Positions 27,435-36,514 are shown, counted from the stretch's first letter. The stretch is DNA of 64,000 nucleotides from Natronomonas marina (GCF_024298905.1 NZ_CP101154.1:1116001-1180000); one strand, 5' to 3'. Translations and numbers: made by a program. Notes: generated by a model not told the origin, from the sequence alone.

Positions 27435-28514
27435 ATGAGTCAGCCGACGCCCGACGGCTACGAACAGGGGCGGGGAATGGACGCCCACAACGAGGTGATG
27501 CGCGAGGTCCGGAGTCGCAACGACCGGACCTACGACCCGACCGAACCGACCCGCGTGTGGCTCGACGAGGACAACACCCCCGACGGCGTCCACGACTCGC
27601 TGACTATCATCCTCAACACCGGCGGCTGCCGGTGGGCGCGGGCCGGCGGCTGTACGATGTGCGGCTACGTCGCCGAGAGCGTCGACGGCGGCACCGTCGC
27701 CCACGAGGACCTGATGACCCAGATCGAGGCCTGCCTCGAACACGAGCGGGAGAACCTCGATGACAAAACGGCGGGGCTGGTCAAGATTTACACCTCGGGG
27801 TCGTTCCTCGACGAGCGGGAGATTCCGGCCGAGACGCGGGCGGCCATCGCCGAGACCTTCGCCGACCGTGACCGGATGGTCGTCGAGTCGCTGCCGGACT
27901 TCGTCGACCGCGAGAAGATTCGAGACTTCACCGACCGGGGCATCGAGACCGACGTCGCCGTCGGTCTCGAGACGGCGACCGACCGGGTGCGGCACGACGC
28001 CGTCAACAAGTACTTCGATTTCGAGGAGTTCGAGGCGGCCTGTACCGAGGCGCGGGCGGCGGGAGCGGGCGTCAAGGCCTACCTCCTGATGAAGCCGCCG
28101 TTCCTGGCGGAACCGGACGCCGTCGCGGACATGAAGCGGTCGGTGCGGCGGTGTGCCGGCGTCGACGGCTGTCACACCGTCTCGATGAACCCCTGCAACG
28201 TCCAGCGACACACGATGGTCGAGGAACTGTACCACGACGGCGGCTACCGGCCGCCGTGGCTGTGGTCGGTCTGCGAGGTACTGGAGGCCACGGCGGACGT
28301 CGACGCCATCGTCGTCTCGGACCCGGTCGGTCACGGCTCCGACCGCGGCCCCCACAACTGCGGCGACTGCGACGACCGCGTCCAGACCGCCATCAAGGAC
28401 TTCGATCTCCGGCAGGACCCCTCCGTGTTTGGGGAAGTGTCCTGCGAGTGCGAGGCCACCTGGGAGTACGTCATGGCCGAGGAGACGGCGTACAACCAGC
28501 CGCTCGTGGAGTAG
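27435..28514 (+). CDS. raSEA: archaeosine synthase radical-SAM subunit RaSEA
   Basis: 359 residues. Works after ArcS (17176) has added lysine to preQ0 in tRNA, cleaving the adduct to leave archaeosine. The radical-SAM cluster motif has the long spacing CRWARAGGCTMC (about 69-80) typical of this family. Conserved downstream parts are IYTSGSFLDEREIP, VGLETATDRVRH, YLLMKPPFL and VSMNPCNVQRHT, plus a Cys-rich end (HNCGDCDDR ... CECEAT). The last 149 bases or so have a decayed copy at 32692-32840, past the protease gene. Confidence 0.95.
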   Translation: MSQPTPDGYEQGRGMDAHNEVMREVRSRNDRTYDPTEPTRVWLDEDNTPDGVHDSLTIILNTGGCRWARAGGCTMCGYVAESVDGGTVAHEDLMTQIEACLEHERENLDDKTAGLVKIYTSGSFLDEREIPAETRAAIAETFADRDRMVVESLPDFVDREKIRDFTDRGIETDVAVGLETATDRVRHDAVNKYFDFEEFEAACTEARAAGAGVKAYLLMKPPFLAEPDAVADMKRSVRRCAGVDGCHTVSMNPCNVQRHTMVEELYHDGGYRPPWLWSVCEVLEATADVDAIVVSDPVGHGSDRGPHNCGDCDDRVQTAIKDFDLRQDPSVFGEVSCECEATWEYVMAEETAYNQPLVE

Positions 28515-28564
28515 GACACACGGCGACTCGGCGGCCGGTATCCGGGGGCTCGCGTGGAGGCGCC

Positions 28565-31500
28565 TTACTCGACGGGCTCGCCGCTCCGCCAGTAGTCGAC
28601 CACGTCCCGGAGCAACGGCGTGTCGAGGGCACCGGCCCGCCAGTCGTCGACCGCATCGCGCAGGCCGTCGGTCCCGACGACGCCGGTTTCGTTCGCGTAG
28701 TCGGTCAACCCGGGTGCGTCGCCGGCCATCGGTCCGACGACCGCCGGCGGCTGGACGTTCGCTGCCACGTATCGGTCGGTCGTGTCGACCGTCGAGTTCG
28801 CTATCGGGTTCCACTCGTTTTGCTCATCGTCGAGGCGCCACAGCCGCAGGTCCGCTTCGTCCGCCGCGGGGACGGCCCCCTCCTGGTAGGACACTCGCAG
28901 ATCGATCCACGCGTCGGATTCGTCGCTCCAGACCGGGACGTCCACGGCGACGTAGGAGCCGGTTCTCACGACCTCGTCGTCCGGCGACACCGCCGGCGTG
29001 ACCGCGTTGAGCGTGAACTCCTCGCCGGTGAACGAAACGGTCCCCGTCTCGAGGCGGACGGATCGTCCCCGCACGCAGGTCGTGTTCTCGACGTGCACGT
29101 CGTCACCCGCGGTGGTCTCGATGGCGGTGCCTTCGAGCGTCACGTTCGTGGCATCGACGAGGCTCACGGCCGTCCCGTCGAGGTCTCGCAGGTGATTGTC
29201 GACGAACCTGAGGTCCGTCGCACCCCACCCACGGATACCGTCTCCCCCGTCTTCGATGACGTTCCGTTCGACGGTCACGCTGCGTCCCTCGATCTGGATG
29301 CCTGGGTCCGCGCCGGCGATCGTGTTGTTGCGGAGCGTCACGTTCTCGCCGAACCCGCTGACGCCCTGGGAGACGTTGGTCATCGTGTTCCCGGCGACGG
29401 TCTGGTTCGGCGCGATGATCTGGACGCCGAACGTCGAATCCCGGACGGTATTGCCCTCGACCCGCCCGTCCGTCGTGCCGTCGCCGCCGATGCTCACGGC
29501 CTGCTCGACGGCGACGAACTCGTTGTCGCGGACGAGGAAGCCGGCCGACTGGTGGTTGATCTCGACTGCGGTATCGTCGACGTCCTTCAGTACGTTCGCC
29601 GCGACGGTCAGGTTCGCACTGTCGCTGACCACGATGGCCGAAGCCGAGTTCGGCGGTGACGAGATCGCGTTCCCGGCGAGGCGGACGTCGTCGGCGTTGA
29701 CGGTAACGGACGTACCCTCGGTCAGCGTGTCGTTCTCGATGGCGACTCCGTCGCCCCTGACCCAGACGAACGTGTTGTGGATCGTCCCGTCGCGGATCGT
29801 GCCGTCGTAGACCTCGATCCAGCTGTCGACGACGGTCGTCGTCTCGACGACCGCCTCCGACCCGTCGACGTAAAGCCCCCACGAACTCGTGTTTCGAACC
29901 GTGCTGTTCTCGATGCGCGGCGAGGCGCGTGCGATGATGCCCGCAGAGCCGTTGGCGACGTAGACGTCGGTAACCGAGAGCGCCGTGACATCGCTTGCGG
30001 CCAGGCCGCGCTCGTTGTTCTCCAGCGTCGCGTTCCGGACGCGTACCTCGTCGGCGGCGTCGCCGATCACGCCGTACCGGAAGCCGGCGACGCCGACGTC
30101 GGCGACCGTGAGGTCGCTCGAGTCGCCGACGTCGATCCCCCGCCCGCTTCGCTCGCCGGTGGGGCCCTGCAGCGTGAGGTTCTCGACGGTCACGTTCGAG
30201 CCGGCGACGTCGAGACCGGCGTCGGTGGTGAAGACGTCCTCGCCCCACAGTTTGATCGTGTGCCCGTTGCCGTCCAGTACCACGTCGTCGCTCTCGATCG
30301 AGAGACACGTGGCCTCCGCCGACGCGAGGTCGGCCACCAGGTCGTAACTGCCGCCGTGGTCGACCGTCCCGCACGCCTCGACCGTCGCGGGGACGGGAGC
30401 GACGAGGGTTCGTGACTCCGCCTCGGCACCGAGGGTGTCTATCCGGTCGGTCGCGACGACCTCGCCCTCGTACGCGACGGACACGTCGTAGAACTCGTCG
30501 GCGTCGTAGGATCCGTCGTCGTGTTCGAGTTGCTCCTGGAGTTCGAACGTGACGTTCCCGTCGCCGTTCGTCGTCCCCTCCCGGACGACGTCGCCGCCCT
30601 GTGATCTGACGGTGACGTTCGCCCCCTCGAGGGGGACCTCGCCGTCCTCGTGGTACACCTGGTACTCGACCGGCGTCAGCGACGGCGCGGTCAGGGTCCG
30701 CGAGGCGTTCTCGCCGGGAGCGAGGTCGGCGAGGACGGTCCCGACGAACATGCCCTGGCTGTAGACCTCCACGACCGTGTGTCCGGTGTCGAGACGCCCG
30801 AACTCGTACGGCAGGTCGATCCCATCCTCTGCGGTGACCTCCTCGACGACCTCGCCGTCCTGGTAGGCGAGCAGCGCCCCGACGTCGCTGGCGTCGGTTC
30901 CGTCCTCGTGTTCGACGTCGACCTCCAGCGACGGTGCCTCGACGACGGTGAGCGTCTCGACGTCGCTTTCGTCGTTCCGCGGGTAGATGCTGAACTCGTC
31001 GACGCCGGTCGCGATACGGAGACAGGTGGCGTACTCCCCGGGCTCGGTACCCTCCGGGAGGGTCGTCGAGACGGAGACGTCGGTCGCCACGAACGGGTCC
31101 GGGGCGGACACCGTCTCGGTGTGGATCGGATCCTCGAGGGGGATCAGATTGCCACAGGAATCGGTGTAGGACGCCCCGGCGTCGCGGACGTACACCTCCA
31201 CCGAGATCTCGTCGGGGCCGGCCGCCGTGCCCACGTTCCGTATCGTGTGTTCGAACGTCACGTTGGTCAGTCCGCCGGTGACGTTCTCGGCCGGGGTGAC
31301 GTCGTACCACGCTCGCTCCTCGCCGGTGAACGTGACGTTCTCGAAGACGTATTCGGGCCTGTCCGCGGGCGGGTTCTCCGAACCGTTCTGGATCCACGAC
31401 TCGAGGTCGTCGTCCTTCCGCTCGGTTATCCGGGGGCCGGCCGGCTCGGGCGCGAGCCAGCCGTCTTTCTTGGGGCCGACCGTCCCCACGCCCACGAGTT

Positions 31501-32437
31501 CGTACGTCCCGGTCGACGCGTCGTAATTCAGGAACGGCCCGCCACTCTGGCCCTGTGAGAACTCGATGTTCGCCTGCATGGTCGCCTCGTCCCCGTCGTA
31601 GTGGCCCTGTCCGGGGCCCCTGTCGGTCCACAGCGTCGGGAACAGCGGTTCGCCGGGCGGGGTCGCCGGGTAGCCCTGGGCCGTGATGTTGTTTCCACTG
31701 CGGTAGACGGCAGCGTCGGACGGGTAGGACTGCCAGTCGACCGTCCCGGTGTGGTTCCCGATGGGGCGGTCGAGCGCCAGCAGCGCGAAGTCGTTTCGGA
31801 CCTCGTCCGTCGGTCCGTTGCTCGCGATGTACTCCTCGTACGTCCAGACCCACCGGGCCCGTGCTCGCGAGAAGGGTTCGACGACCGTTCCCGACCGGTT
31901 GTCGGCGGCCGGCCGAACCCGTACCTCTTCCGCCCACGCCTCGGTCGAATGGTTGTACACGCAATGGGCGGCGGTCAGCACATGCGTCTCGTCGACGAGC
32001 GTGCCCGAACACCACTCGGAACCGTCGGCGTAGACCGAATACACGTTGACCGTCGCCCGGTCGTCCAGGAGGCCGGCGTCCCAGGGTCGTTCGATCCGCT
32101 CGCGGTCGTCCGTTCCGGCGGCGTCGAGGTCCCGCGGCGGCATCGAGTTACCGAGCAGCTCGAACTCGTGTCGGACCGGCGTGATTCCGCTGTCGGTCGA
32201 CTCGGTCGTCGCCCCCGTCGCGTTGTCGCCGGTTTCGTCCGCCAGAGCGGGGGCAGAGGCGGGCGTAACGCCGACGGCCTGGCGAGCGTCCCCCGGCGCC
32301 GAGGCGGCGGCGACGGCGGGTGCCCCGCCGACCAACACGACCACGAGCGCGACGCCGACCGCGAGAGCGACGGCCGTACGGTGCGGTCGCGGCAACCCGT
32401 CCCGTCGCTCCGCCCGCGGCTGGTCGTCGCCGGTCAT
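28565..32437 (-). CDS. secreted trypsin-like serine protease fused to a beta-helix domain and dockerin-like tail
   Basis: About 1290 residues from the ATG at 32437. A GTG at 32491, closer to the TATA box, adds 18. A signal segment (about 21-45) and Thr-rich linker lead to a V8/trypsin-like protease with a complete triad: His158 in THVLTAAHC, Asp216 in RNDFALLALD and Ser298 in SQGQSGGPFL. A CARDB-like region (about 375-500) and Ig/CNA-like repeats follow, then a right-handed beta-helix (about 690-1120) of many Ile/Val/Asn-Thr repeats. A tail (DGLRDAVDDW, LLRDVVDYWRSGE) matches the 22262 protein. The gene lies between RaSEA and a remnant of the RaSEA tail, so it was probably inserted. Confidence 0.85.
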   Translation of the reverse strand: MTGDDQPRAERRDGLPRPHRTAVALAVGVALVVVLVGGAPAVAAASAPGDARQAVGVTPASAPALADETGDNATGATTESTDSGITPVRHEFELLGNSMPPRDLDAAGTDDRERIERPWDAGLLDDRATVNVYSVYADGSEWCSGTLVDETHVLTAAHCVYNHSTEAWAEEVRVRPAADNRSGTVVEPFSRARARWVWTYEEYIASNGPTDEVRNDFALLALDRPIGNHTGTVDWQSYPSDAAVYRSGNNITAQGYPATPPGEPLFPTLWTDRGPGQGHYDGDEATMQANIEFSQGQSGGPFLNYDASTGTYELVGVGTVGPKKDGWLAPEPAGPRITERKDDDLESWIQNGSENPPADRPEYVFENVTFTGEERAWYDVTPAENVTGGLTNVTFEHTIRNVGTAAGPDEISVEVYVRDAGASYTDSCGNLIPLEDPIHTETVSAPDPFVATDVSVSTTLPEGTEPGEYATCLRIATGVDEFSIYPRNDESDVETLTVVEAPSLEVDVEHEDGTDASDVGALLAYQDGEVVEEVTAEDGIDLPYEFGRLDTGHTVVEVYSQGMFVGTVLADLAPGENASRTLTAPSLTPVEYQVYHEDGEVPLEGANVTVRSQGGDVVREGTTNGDGNVTFELQEQLEHDDGSYDADEFYDVSVAYEGEVVATDRIDTLGAEAESRTLVAPVPATVEACGTVDHGGSYDLVADLASAEATCLSIESDDVVLDGNGHTIKLWGEDVFTTDAGLDVAGSNVTVENLTLQGPTGERSGRGIDVGDSSDLTVADVGVAGFRYGVIGDAADEVRVRNATLENNERGLAASDVTALSVTDVYVANGSAGIIARASPRIENSTVRNTSSWGLYVDGSEAVVETTTVVDSWIEVYDGTIRDGTIHNTFVWVRGDGVAIENDTLTEGTSVTVNADDVRLAGNAISSPPNSASAIVVSDSANLTVAANVLKDVDDTAVEINHQSAGFLVRDNEFVAVEQAVSIGGDGTTDGRVEGNTVRDSTFGVQIIAPNQTVAGNTMTNVSQGVSGFGENVTLRNNTIAGADPGIQIEGRSVTVERNVIEDGGDGIRGWGATDLRFVDNHLRDLDGTAVSLVDATNVTLEGTAIETTAGDDVHVENTTCVRGRSVRLETGTVSFTGEEFTLNAVTPAVSPDDEVVRTGSYVAVDVPVWSDESDAWIDLRVSYQEGAVPAADEADLRLWRLDDEQNEWNPIANSTVDTTDRYVAANVQPPAVVGPMAGDAPGLTDYANETGVVGTDGLRDAVDDWRAGALDTPLLRDVVDYWRSGEPVE

Positions 32438-32831
32438 AGGCGAGGAGAGCCCGTCCGCCCCACGTCTCGCCGCGAACGTAGTCCGCTCCACTCGGCTTCG
32501 GTCGGTACCACTACTGTCGGAGATATATCGTCTGAGAGACCCCTCACGTTCAGCGTTCCCTGCTGACTCGGGATACCGTACAGGGTCGTAACAAGCTTCT
32601 GGAAGATTTCGAAACGTATCCGTTGATAATTGGCGCGAAATGGAATGTCAGAGTACGTATATCTGAGTCCTCTCGGGTGAGCGTCCGTCGGACACGGCTC
32701 GACCGGGACCCTACGACTGCCGCGACCGCGACGACCGCGTCCGGACCGTCATCAAGGACTTCGACCTCCGGCAAGACCCCTCCGTCTTCGCGGAAGTGTC
32801 GTGTGGGTGGGAAACCTCCCGGGAATACGTC
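32438..32831. other. intergenic region holding the protease promoter and the RaSEA remnant
   Basis: 394 bases without an intact gene. It contains the protease promoter, an AT-richer stretch (about 32590-32690) unlike the flanks, and from 32692 the decayed RaSEA tail. Nothing else recognisable. Confidence 0.6.
32521..32529 (-). promoter_or_regulatory. TATA box of the protease/beta-helix gene
   Basis: GATATATCT on the minus strand, the only strong TATA-like run upstream of the gene. It is 34 bases before the GTG at 32491 and 88 bases before the ATG at 32437. Confidence 0.5.
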
Positions 32832-32840
32832 TTACTCCGC
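32692..32840 (+). pseudogene. decayed duplicate of the RaSEA 3' end
   Basis: From 32722 the bases run parallel to 28363-28478, with about four in five identical by eye. In one frame this reads DDRVRTVIKDFDLRQDPSVF, against DDRVQTAIKDFDLRQDPSVF at the RaSEA C-terminus; the match continues through EVSC and EYV. The weaker left part (from 32692) aligns to 28332 onward with single-base deletions that break the frame. The conserved Cys codons are lost. It lies exactly 4359 bases from the real copy and abuts the convergent gene ending at 32832. Confidence 0.85.
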
Positions 32841-33308
32841 CGCGTCCCCTCCCGCACCGCTCCGATACCACAGGAACGCCCCGTAGGCCGACCCGACGAC
32901 CGTCGAGGCGATGAGCGCGAGCAGGACGGCGAAGGCGGCGTAGCCGACGACCGGGTTCGCGTACGGGACGACGACGTCCTGCGGCGGTTCGACCGCCCAC
33001 GGGCTGACGTGGAAGTACGCGAGCATGCCGGCGCTGAACGCGAAGAACCCGGCCCAGTACCGCGCCTCGACCCGTCTGGTCACCGTCAGGTAGAGGCTGA
33101 CCGCCAGGAGGGGGTAGATGGCGAGGCTGTACGTGAAGGCGTTCACCTCGGGGGTGAGCGGCCACCCGACGTGGTTGCCGCGGACGACGTGGTCGACGTG
33201 GTGGGCCGCTCCCAGCACCGTCGGGACGAGGACGAACAGGTAGAACAGTCGCGTCAGACTGGAGTCCGTCGTGGGCAGTTCGACCGGGAGGCTGTCTCCG
33301 AGCGCCAT
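32832..33308 (-). CDS. multi-pass membrane protein, function unknown
   Basis: 158 residues from the ATG at 33306-33308; the upstream ATG at 33371 adds 21 polar residues over the promoter region. About four hydrophobic segments, with a His pair motif AAHHVDHVVRGNHVGWP near residue 40 that could bind metal. Its stop lies within the end of the RaSEA remnant, suggesting that it was once the direct convergent neighbour of RaSEA. Confidence 0.72.
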   Translation of the reverse strand: MALGDSLPVELPTTDSSLTRLFYLFVLVPTVLGAAHHVDHVVRGNHVGWPLTPEVNAFTYSLAIYPLLAVSLYLTVTRRVEARYWAGFFAFSAGMLAYFHVSPWAVEPPQDVVVPYANPVVGYAAFAVLLALIASTVVGSAYGAFLWYRSGAGGDAAE

Positions 33309-33435
33309 ATCGGTCGGTCGGTGACCAGCGGGATGGGAGTTGTCCCAACATGTTGGTTCGACCGTCGCCACCCGGAACGACCCGGCCGGGTCGCCGACAT
33401 CGGTTCACCCCCGAGCGGTGGTTATCTCACCGACA

Positions 33436-33444
33436 CTTTTAGTA
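33436..33444 (+). promoter_or_regulatory. TATA box of the DUF3592-like gene
   Basis: CTTTTAGTA, centred 27 bases before the ATG at 33467, consistent with a leaderless transcript. Confidence 0.5.
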
Positions 33445-33466
33445 GAGAAACCTCTCATGGACGGCT

Positions 33467-33952
33467 ATGAAGCGGGTACTGGGGGCACTCGCGTTGATCG
33501 TCGTATCGCTCGCCGCGGCCGTGGCGCTGTGGCAACTGGTCATCGCCGCACCGAGCGCCGCGGCCGAGAACGCCGACACCCAGGTCGAGGGAACGGTCGT
33601 CGACACCGAGCTCGCCCGGGGAACGGCCGACTGCGGGGAGGCCCGCTCGACCACGTACAGCCCCTCGGTGACGTATCGCTACACGTACGAGGGGACGACC
33701 TACCGGAGCGAGAACCTGTATCCCGGCCCGAGCGAGGGCACCGCGTACTGCGACCGCTCGGAGGCCCAGGCCGTCGTCGACCGGTACCCGGAGGGCTCGA
33801 CCGTCACGGTACACATCGACGGCGACCGGCCGGACCGGTCGTTCCTCGAAACCGAGCCCATCGAGTGGAACGACTACGTCCCCGTGGCGTTCCCGCTGTT
33901 GTTCGCCCTGATGGGGTTGATCGGGCTGGTGAAGGAGCTAACGGGCGAGTGA
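33467..33952 (+). CDS. DUF3592-like membrane protein
   Basis: 161 residues. An N-terminal helix (about 5-27) is followed by an outside domain with VEGTVVDTELARG, two Cys separated by about 38 residues, and SVTYRYTYEGTTYRSENLYPG. The pattern of DUF3592 proteins continues with SEAQAVVDRYPEGSTVTVHI. A second helix lies near the C-terminus (about 138-155). Function unknown. Convergent with purQ, 10 bases away. Confidence 0.8.
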   Translation: MKRVLGALALIVVSLAAAVALWQLVIAAPSAAAENADTQVEGTVVDTELARGTADCGEARSTTYSPSVTYRYTYEGTTYRSENLYPGPSEGTAYCDRSEAQAVVDRYPEGSTVTVHIDGDRPDRSFLETEPIEWNDYVPVAFPLLFALMGLIGLVKELTGE

Positions 33953-33962
33953 CCGCCGGGAC

Positions 33963-34637
33963 TCACTCGAAGGCCCGCAGGACGCCCTGGCCGTCCGTCG
34001 GCCCGATGTCGGGCAGCGTCGCGCGCTCGGGATGGGGCATCAGGACGGCGACGTGGTCCTCGGTGCCCAGGACGCCGGCGACGTTGTCCTTCGAGCCGTT
34101 GGGGTTGGCCGCCTCGGTAATCTCGCCGTCGGGCTCGCAGTACCGAAAGAGGATTCGGTCGGTCTCGACCAGTCCCTGGAGACGCTCGTCGGCAATCTCG
34201 AAGCGGCCCTCGCCGTGGGCGATGGGCACCTCGACGACGTCGCCCTCCTCGTAGGCGGCCGTCCAGGGGGTGTCGGCGTTCTCGACGCGCAGGTGGACCG
34301 GCTCGCACTGGAAGCGGGCGCTCTCGTTGGTGGTGAAGGCGCCGGGGGTCAGCCCGCCCTCGCAGCCGATCTGGGCGCCGTTGCAGACGCCGAGGACGGG
34401 CGTGCCCTCGGCGGCGGCGGCGCGGACCTCGTCCATGATAGGCGCCCGTGCCGCCATCGCGCCCGCCCGGAGGTAGTCGCCGTACGAGAAGCCGCCGGGG
34501 ACGACGATGCCGTCGGTGTCCTCGGGGAGTCCGTCCTCGTGCCAGACGATTTCGGCGTCGACGCCGAGGTGCTCCAGGGCCCGGCGGGCGTCGCGGTCGC
34601 AGTTCGAGCCGCCGAACCGGATGACTGCGACGGTCAC
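33963..34637 (-). CDS. purQ: phosphoribosylformylglycinamidine synthase glutaminase subunit
   Basis: 224 residues from the GTG at 34635-34637; a GTG three codons further upstream is possible. PurQ supplies ammonia from glutamine to PurL in purine synthesis, joined by PurS. Class I amidotransferase triad: Cys in VLGVCNGAQIG (about 84), His and Glu in VLMPHPERATLP near the C-terminus. The start RFGGSNCDRD is typical. Follows purS on the same strand with a 62-base gap. Confidence 0.96.
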   Translation of the reverse strand: MTVAVIRFGGSNCDRDARRALEHLGVDAEIVWHEDGLPEDTDGIVVPGGFSYGDYLRAGAMAARAPIMDEVRAAAAEGTPVLGVCNGAQIGCEGGLTPGAFTTNESARFQCEPVHLRVENADTPWTAAYEEGDVVEVPIAHGEGRFEIADERLQGLVETDRILFRYCEPDGEITEAANPNGSKDNVAGVLGTEDHVAVLMPHPERATLPDIGPTDGQGVLRAFE

Positions 34638-34699
34638 AGTGACCACCGCCGTCGCGGGTGGGAACCGGGCGTCGCCGTCGTGTGTATCGCGACCGTCAT

Positions 34700-34951
34700 C
34701 TACGCCTCGGCGACCTCGACGTCGTAGTCGTGGATGGTCGGGTTCGCCAGCAGGCGCTCGGCCATCTCGGTGGCTCGCTCCTCGGCGTCGGCGGCGTCGG
34801 CGGCGTCGAGGTCGACCTCGAAGCGGTCCGCCGAGCGGAGGTCGTCGAGTTCGAACCCGAGTCGCTGCAGCGCCTGCTGTGTCGTCTCGGCCTCGGGGTC
34901 GAGCACGCCCCGCTTGAGCCGAACCGTCACGGTCGCGGTGTAGGCGGTCAT
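34700..34951 (-). CDS. purS: phosphoribosylformylglycinamidine synthase subunit PurS
   Basis: 83 residues from the ATG at 34949-34951. The PurS pattern is clear: TATVTVRLKRGVLDPEAETT, LQRLGFELDDLRS, FEVDLDAADAADAEERATE, and LANPTIHDYDVEV at the end. PurS is the small bridging subunit between PurL and PurQ. An upstream start at 35029 would extend through IS debris and is not used. Confidence 0.95.
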   Translation of the reverse strand: MTAYTATVTVRLKRGVLDPEAETTQQALQRLGFELDDLRSADRFEVDLDAADAADAEERATEMAERLLANPTIHDYDVEVAEA

Positions 34952-35017
34952 ACCTGACGAGGCGTGTTCGTGCGTGAAAACGGTTGTGTCTTCGGGGAGG
35001 TATTCACGTTCGTGTAT

Positions 35018-35219
<202 letters not shown>

Positions 35220-35242
<23 letters not shown>

Positions 35243-35456
35243 ATCGGTCCGACACCTCCAGTTCCTCGACGTACGTTTCGAGCGCATCGGTATCAAGCTG
35301 TTCCCGAAAGACCGTATGGAGGTGCAGCGCGTCCTCGAAGTCCTTCTCGGTTCCGAGAAAGAGTTTGTACGCTATCTGCTGTTCGAGCGACCCCACGTTG
35401 ACCTCGTGTCCGTCGAAGCGGGCCACGAGCGGGTTCTCGAGGGCCCGTCGGTCGTC
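35220..35456 (-). pseudogene. C-terminal remnant of a nucleotidyltransferase (toxin-like)
   Basis: In frame after a stop at 35457-35459 the sequence reads LENPLVARFDGHEVNVGSL and EQQIAYKLFLGTEKDFEDAL, then LHLHTVFREQLDTDALETY. This resembles the C-terminal half of MNT/AbiEii/DUF6036-like nucleotidyltransferases. The N-terminal catalytic GS-type motif is missing; upstream is the purU promoter. Together with the 35072 gene it looks like a broken toxin-antitoxin-type pair between purS and purU. Confidence 0.65.
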
Positions 35457-35557
35457 CTAACATAAAAACCGCCGTACGCCCGGAACGTCGCCCTTTTGAC
35501 CGCCGCCCTCCCACGGGGGTGTATGACGAACCACATCCGAGCCCGGAGGCGACGACC

Positions 35558-36514
35558 GTGAGCCGCAACTACACCGAGATAACGGTCGTCGGCGACGACG
35601 ACACGGGACTCATCGCGCGGGTGACGACGCTCTTGTTCGAGCGGGACATCAACATCGAGGACCTCGACCAGGCGGTCCGGGACGGCGTCTTCCGGATGAC
35701 GATGCACGTCGACGCCACCGAGATGACCTGTACGGAGGCGGAACTCCGGGAGGCGCTGCACGAACTCGGCGAGGAACTGGGTCAGGACATCCGGGTACGG
35801 TTCCCGGCCGAGCGGGAGACCCAGACCATCGCCGTGCTGGTCACCAAGGAGTCGCACTGCCTGGAGGCGCTGCTCGAGGCGTGGGCCGACGGCGAGTTGG
35901 GCGCCGACATCGAGGTCGTCATCGGGAACCACGACGACCTCCAGCCGCTGGCCGAACACTACGGGATAGACTTCCACGACGTCGGCGACGAAAAGGGCAC
36001 GCCGGACGAACAGCACCTGCTGGAGTTGCTCGACGAGTACGAGACCGACCTCATCGTGTTGGCCCGCTACATGCGCATCCTCGGCCCGGAGGTCGTCTTC
36101 CGCTACGAGGACCGCATCATCAACGTCCACCCCTCGCTTCTGCCAGCGTTTCCCGGCGCGGAAGCCTACCGGCAGGCCCGCGAGGACGGCGTCCGCATCG
36201 CGGGCGTGACCGCCCACTACGTGACCACCGACCTCGACCAGGGACCCATCATCACCCAGCGGGCATTCAACGCGCCGCCGGGCGCCGACGTCGAGCAGCT
36301 GGAGCGGCGCGGCCAGCCGCTGGAGGCCGAGGCGCTTTTGGAGGCCGTCCGGCTCCACCTCGAAGACGCCGTCTCGGTGTACCGCGGCCGGACGGAGCTC
36401 CGCAGCGAGGTCGACCCCGACGACTACCGGCTCGGGCTGCCGAAGAGCGTCGACGAACGCCTGCCGGACCGACCAATCGACGGCCTCGGCGACGTGGTCA
36501 CCGGCGACGACTGA
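35558..36514 (+). CDS. purU: formyltetrahydrofolate deformylase
   Basis: 318 residues from the GTG at 35558; a GTG 13 codons upstream gives only weak sequence. Hydrolyses 10-formyl-THF to formate and THF. An N-terminal ACT domain (TEITVVGDDDTGLIARVTTLL) precedes the formyltransferase fold, with the catalytic Asn-His-Asp set in IINVHPSLLPAFPGAEAYRQ and TAHYVTTDLDQGPII. About 30 residues at the C-terminus are extra compared with bacterial PurU. Formate could feed an archaeal PurP/PurT-type purine step. Confidence 0.94.
   Translation: MSRNYTEITVVGDDDTGLIARVTTLLFERDINIEDLDQAVRDGVFRMTMHVDATEMTCTEAELREALHELGEELGQDIRVRFPAERETQTIAVLVTKESHCLEALLEAWADGELGADIEVVIGNHDDLQPLAEHYGIDFHDVGDEKGTPDEQHLLELLDEYETDLIVLARYMRILGPEVVFRYEDRIINVHPSLLPAFPGAEAYRQAREDGVRIAGVTAHYVTTDLDQGPIITQRAFNAPPGADVEQLERRGQPLEAEALLEAVRLHLEDAVSVYRGRTELRSEVDPDDYRLGLPKSVDERLPDRPIDGLGDVVTGDD

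Noticed and set aside
29103-32015. Very long open frame on the same strand in another phase of the protease gene (about 970 codons)
   Set aside because: Composition is Arg/Gly/Pro-rich shadow sequence, typical of GC-rich genes; the overlapping frame has clear domains and motifs.
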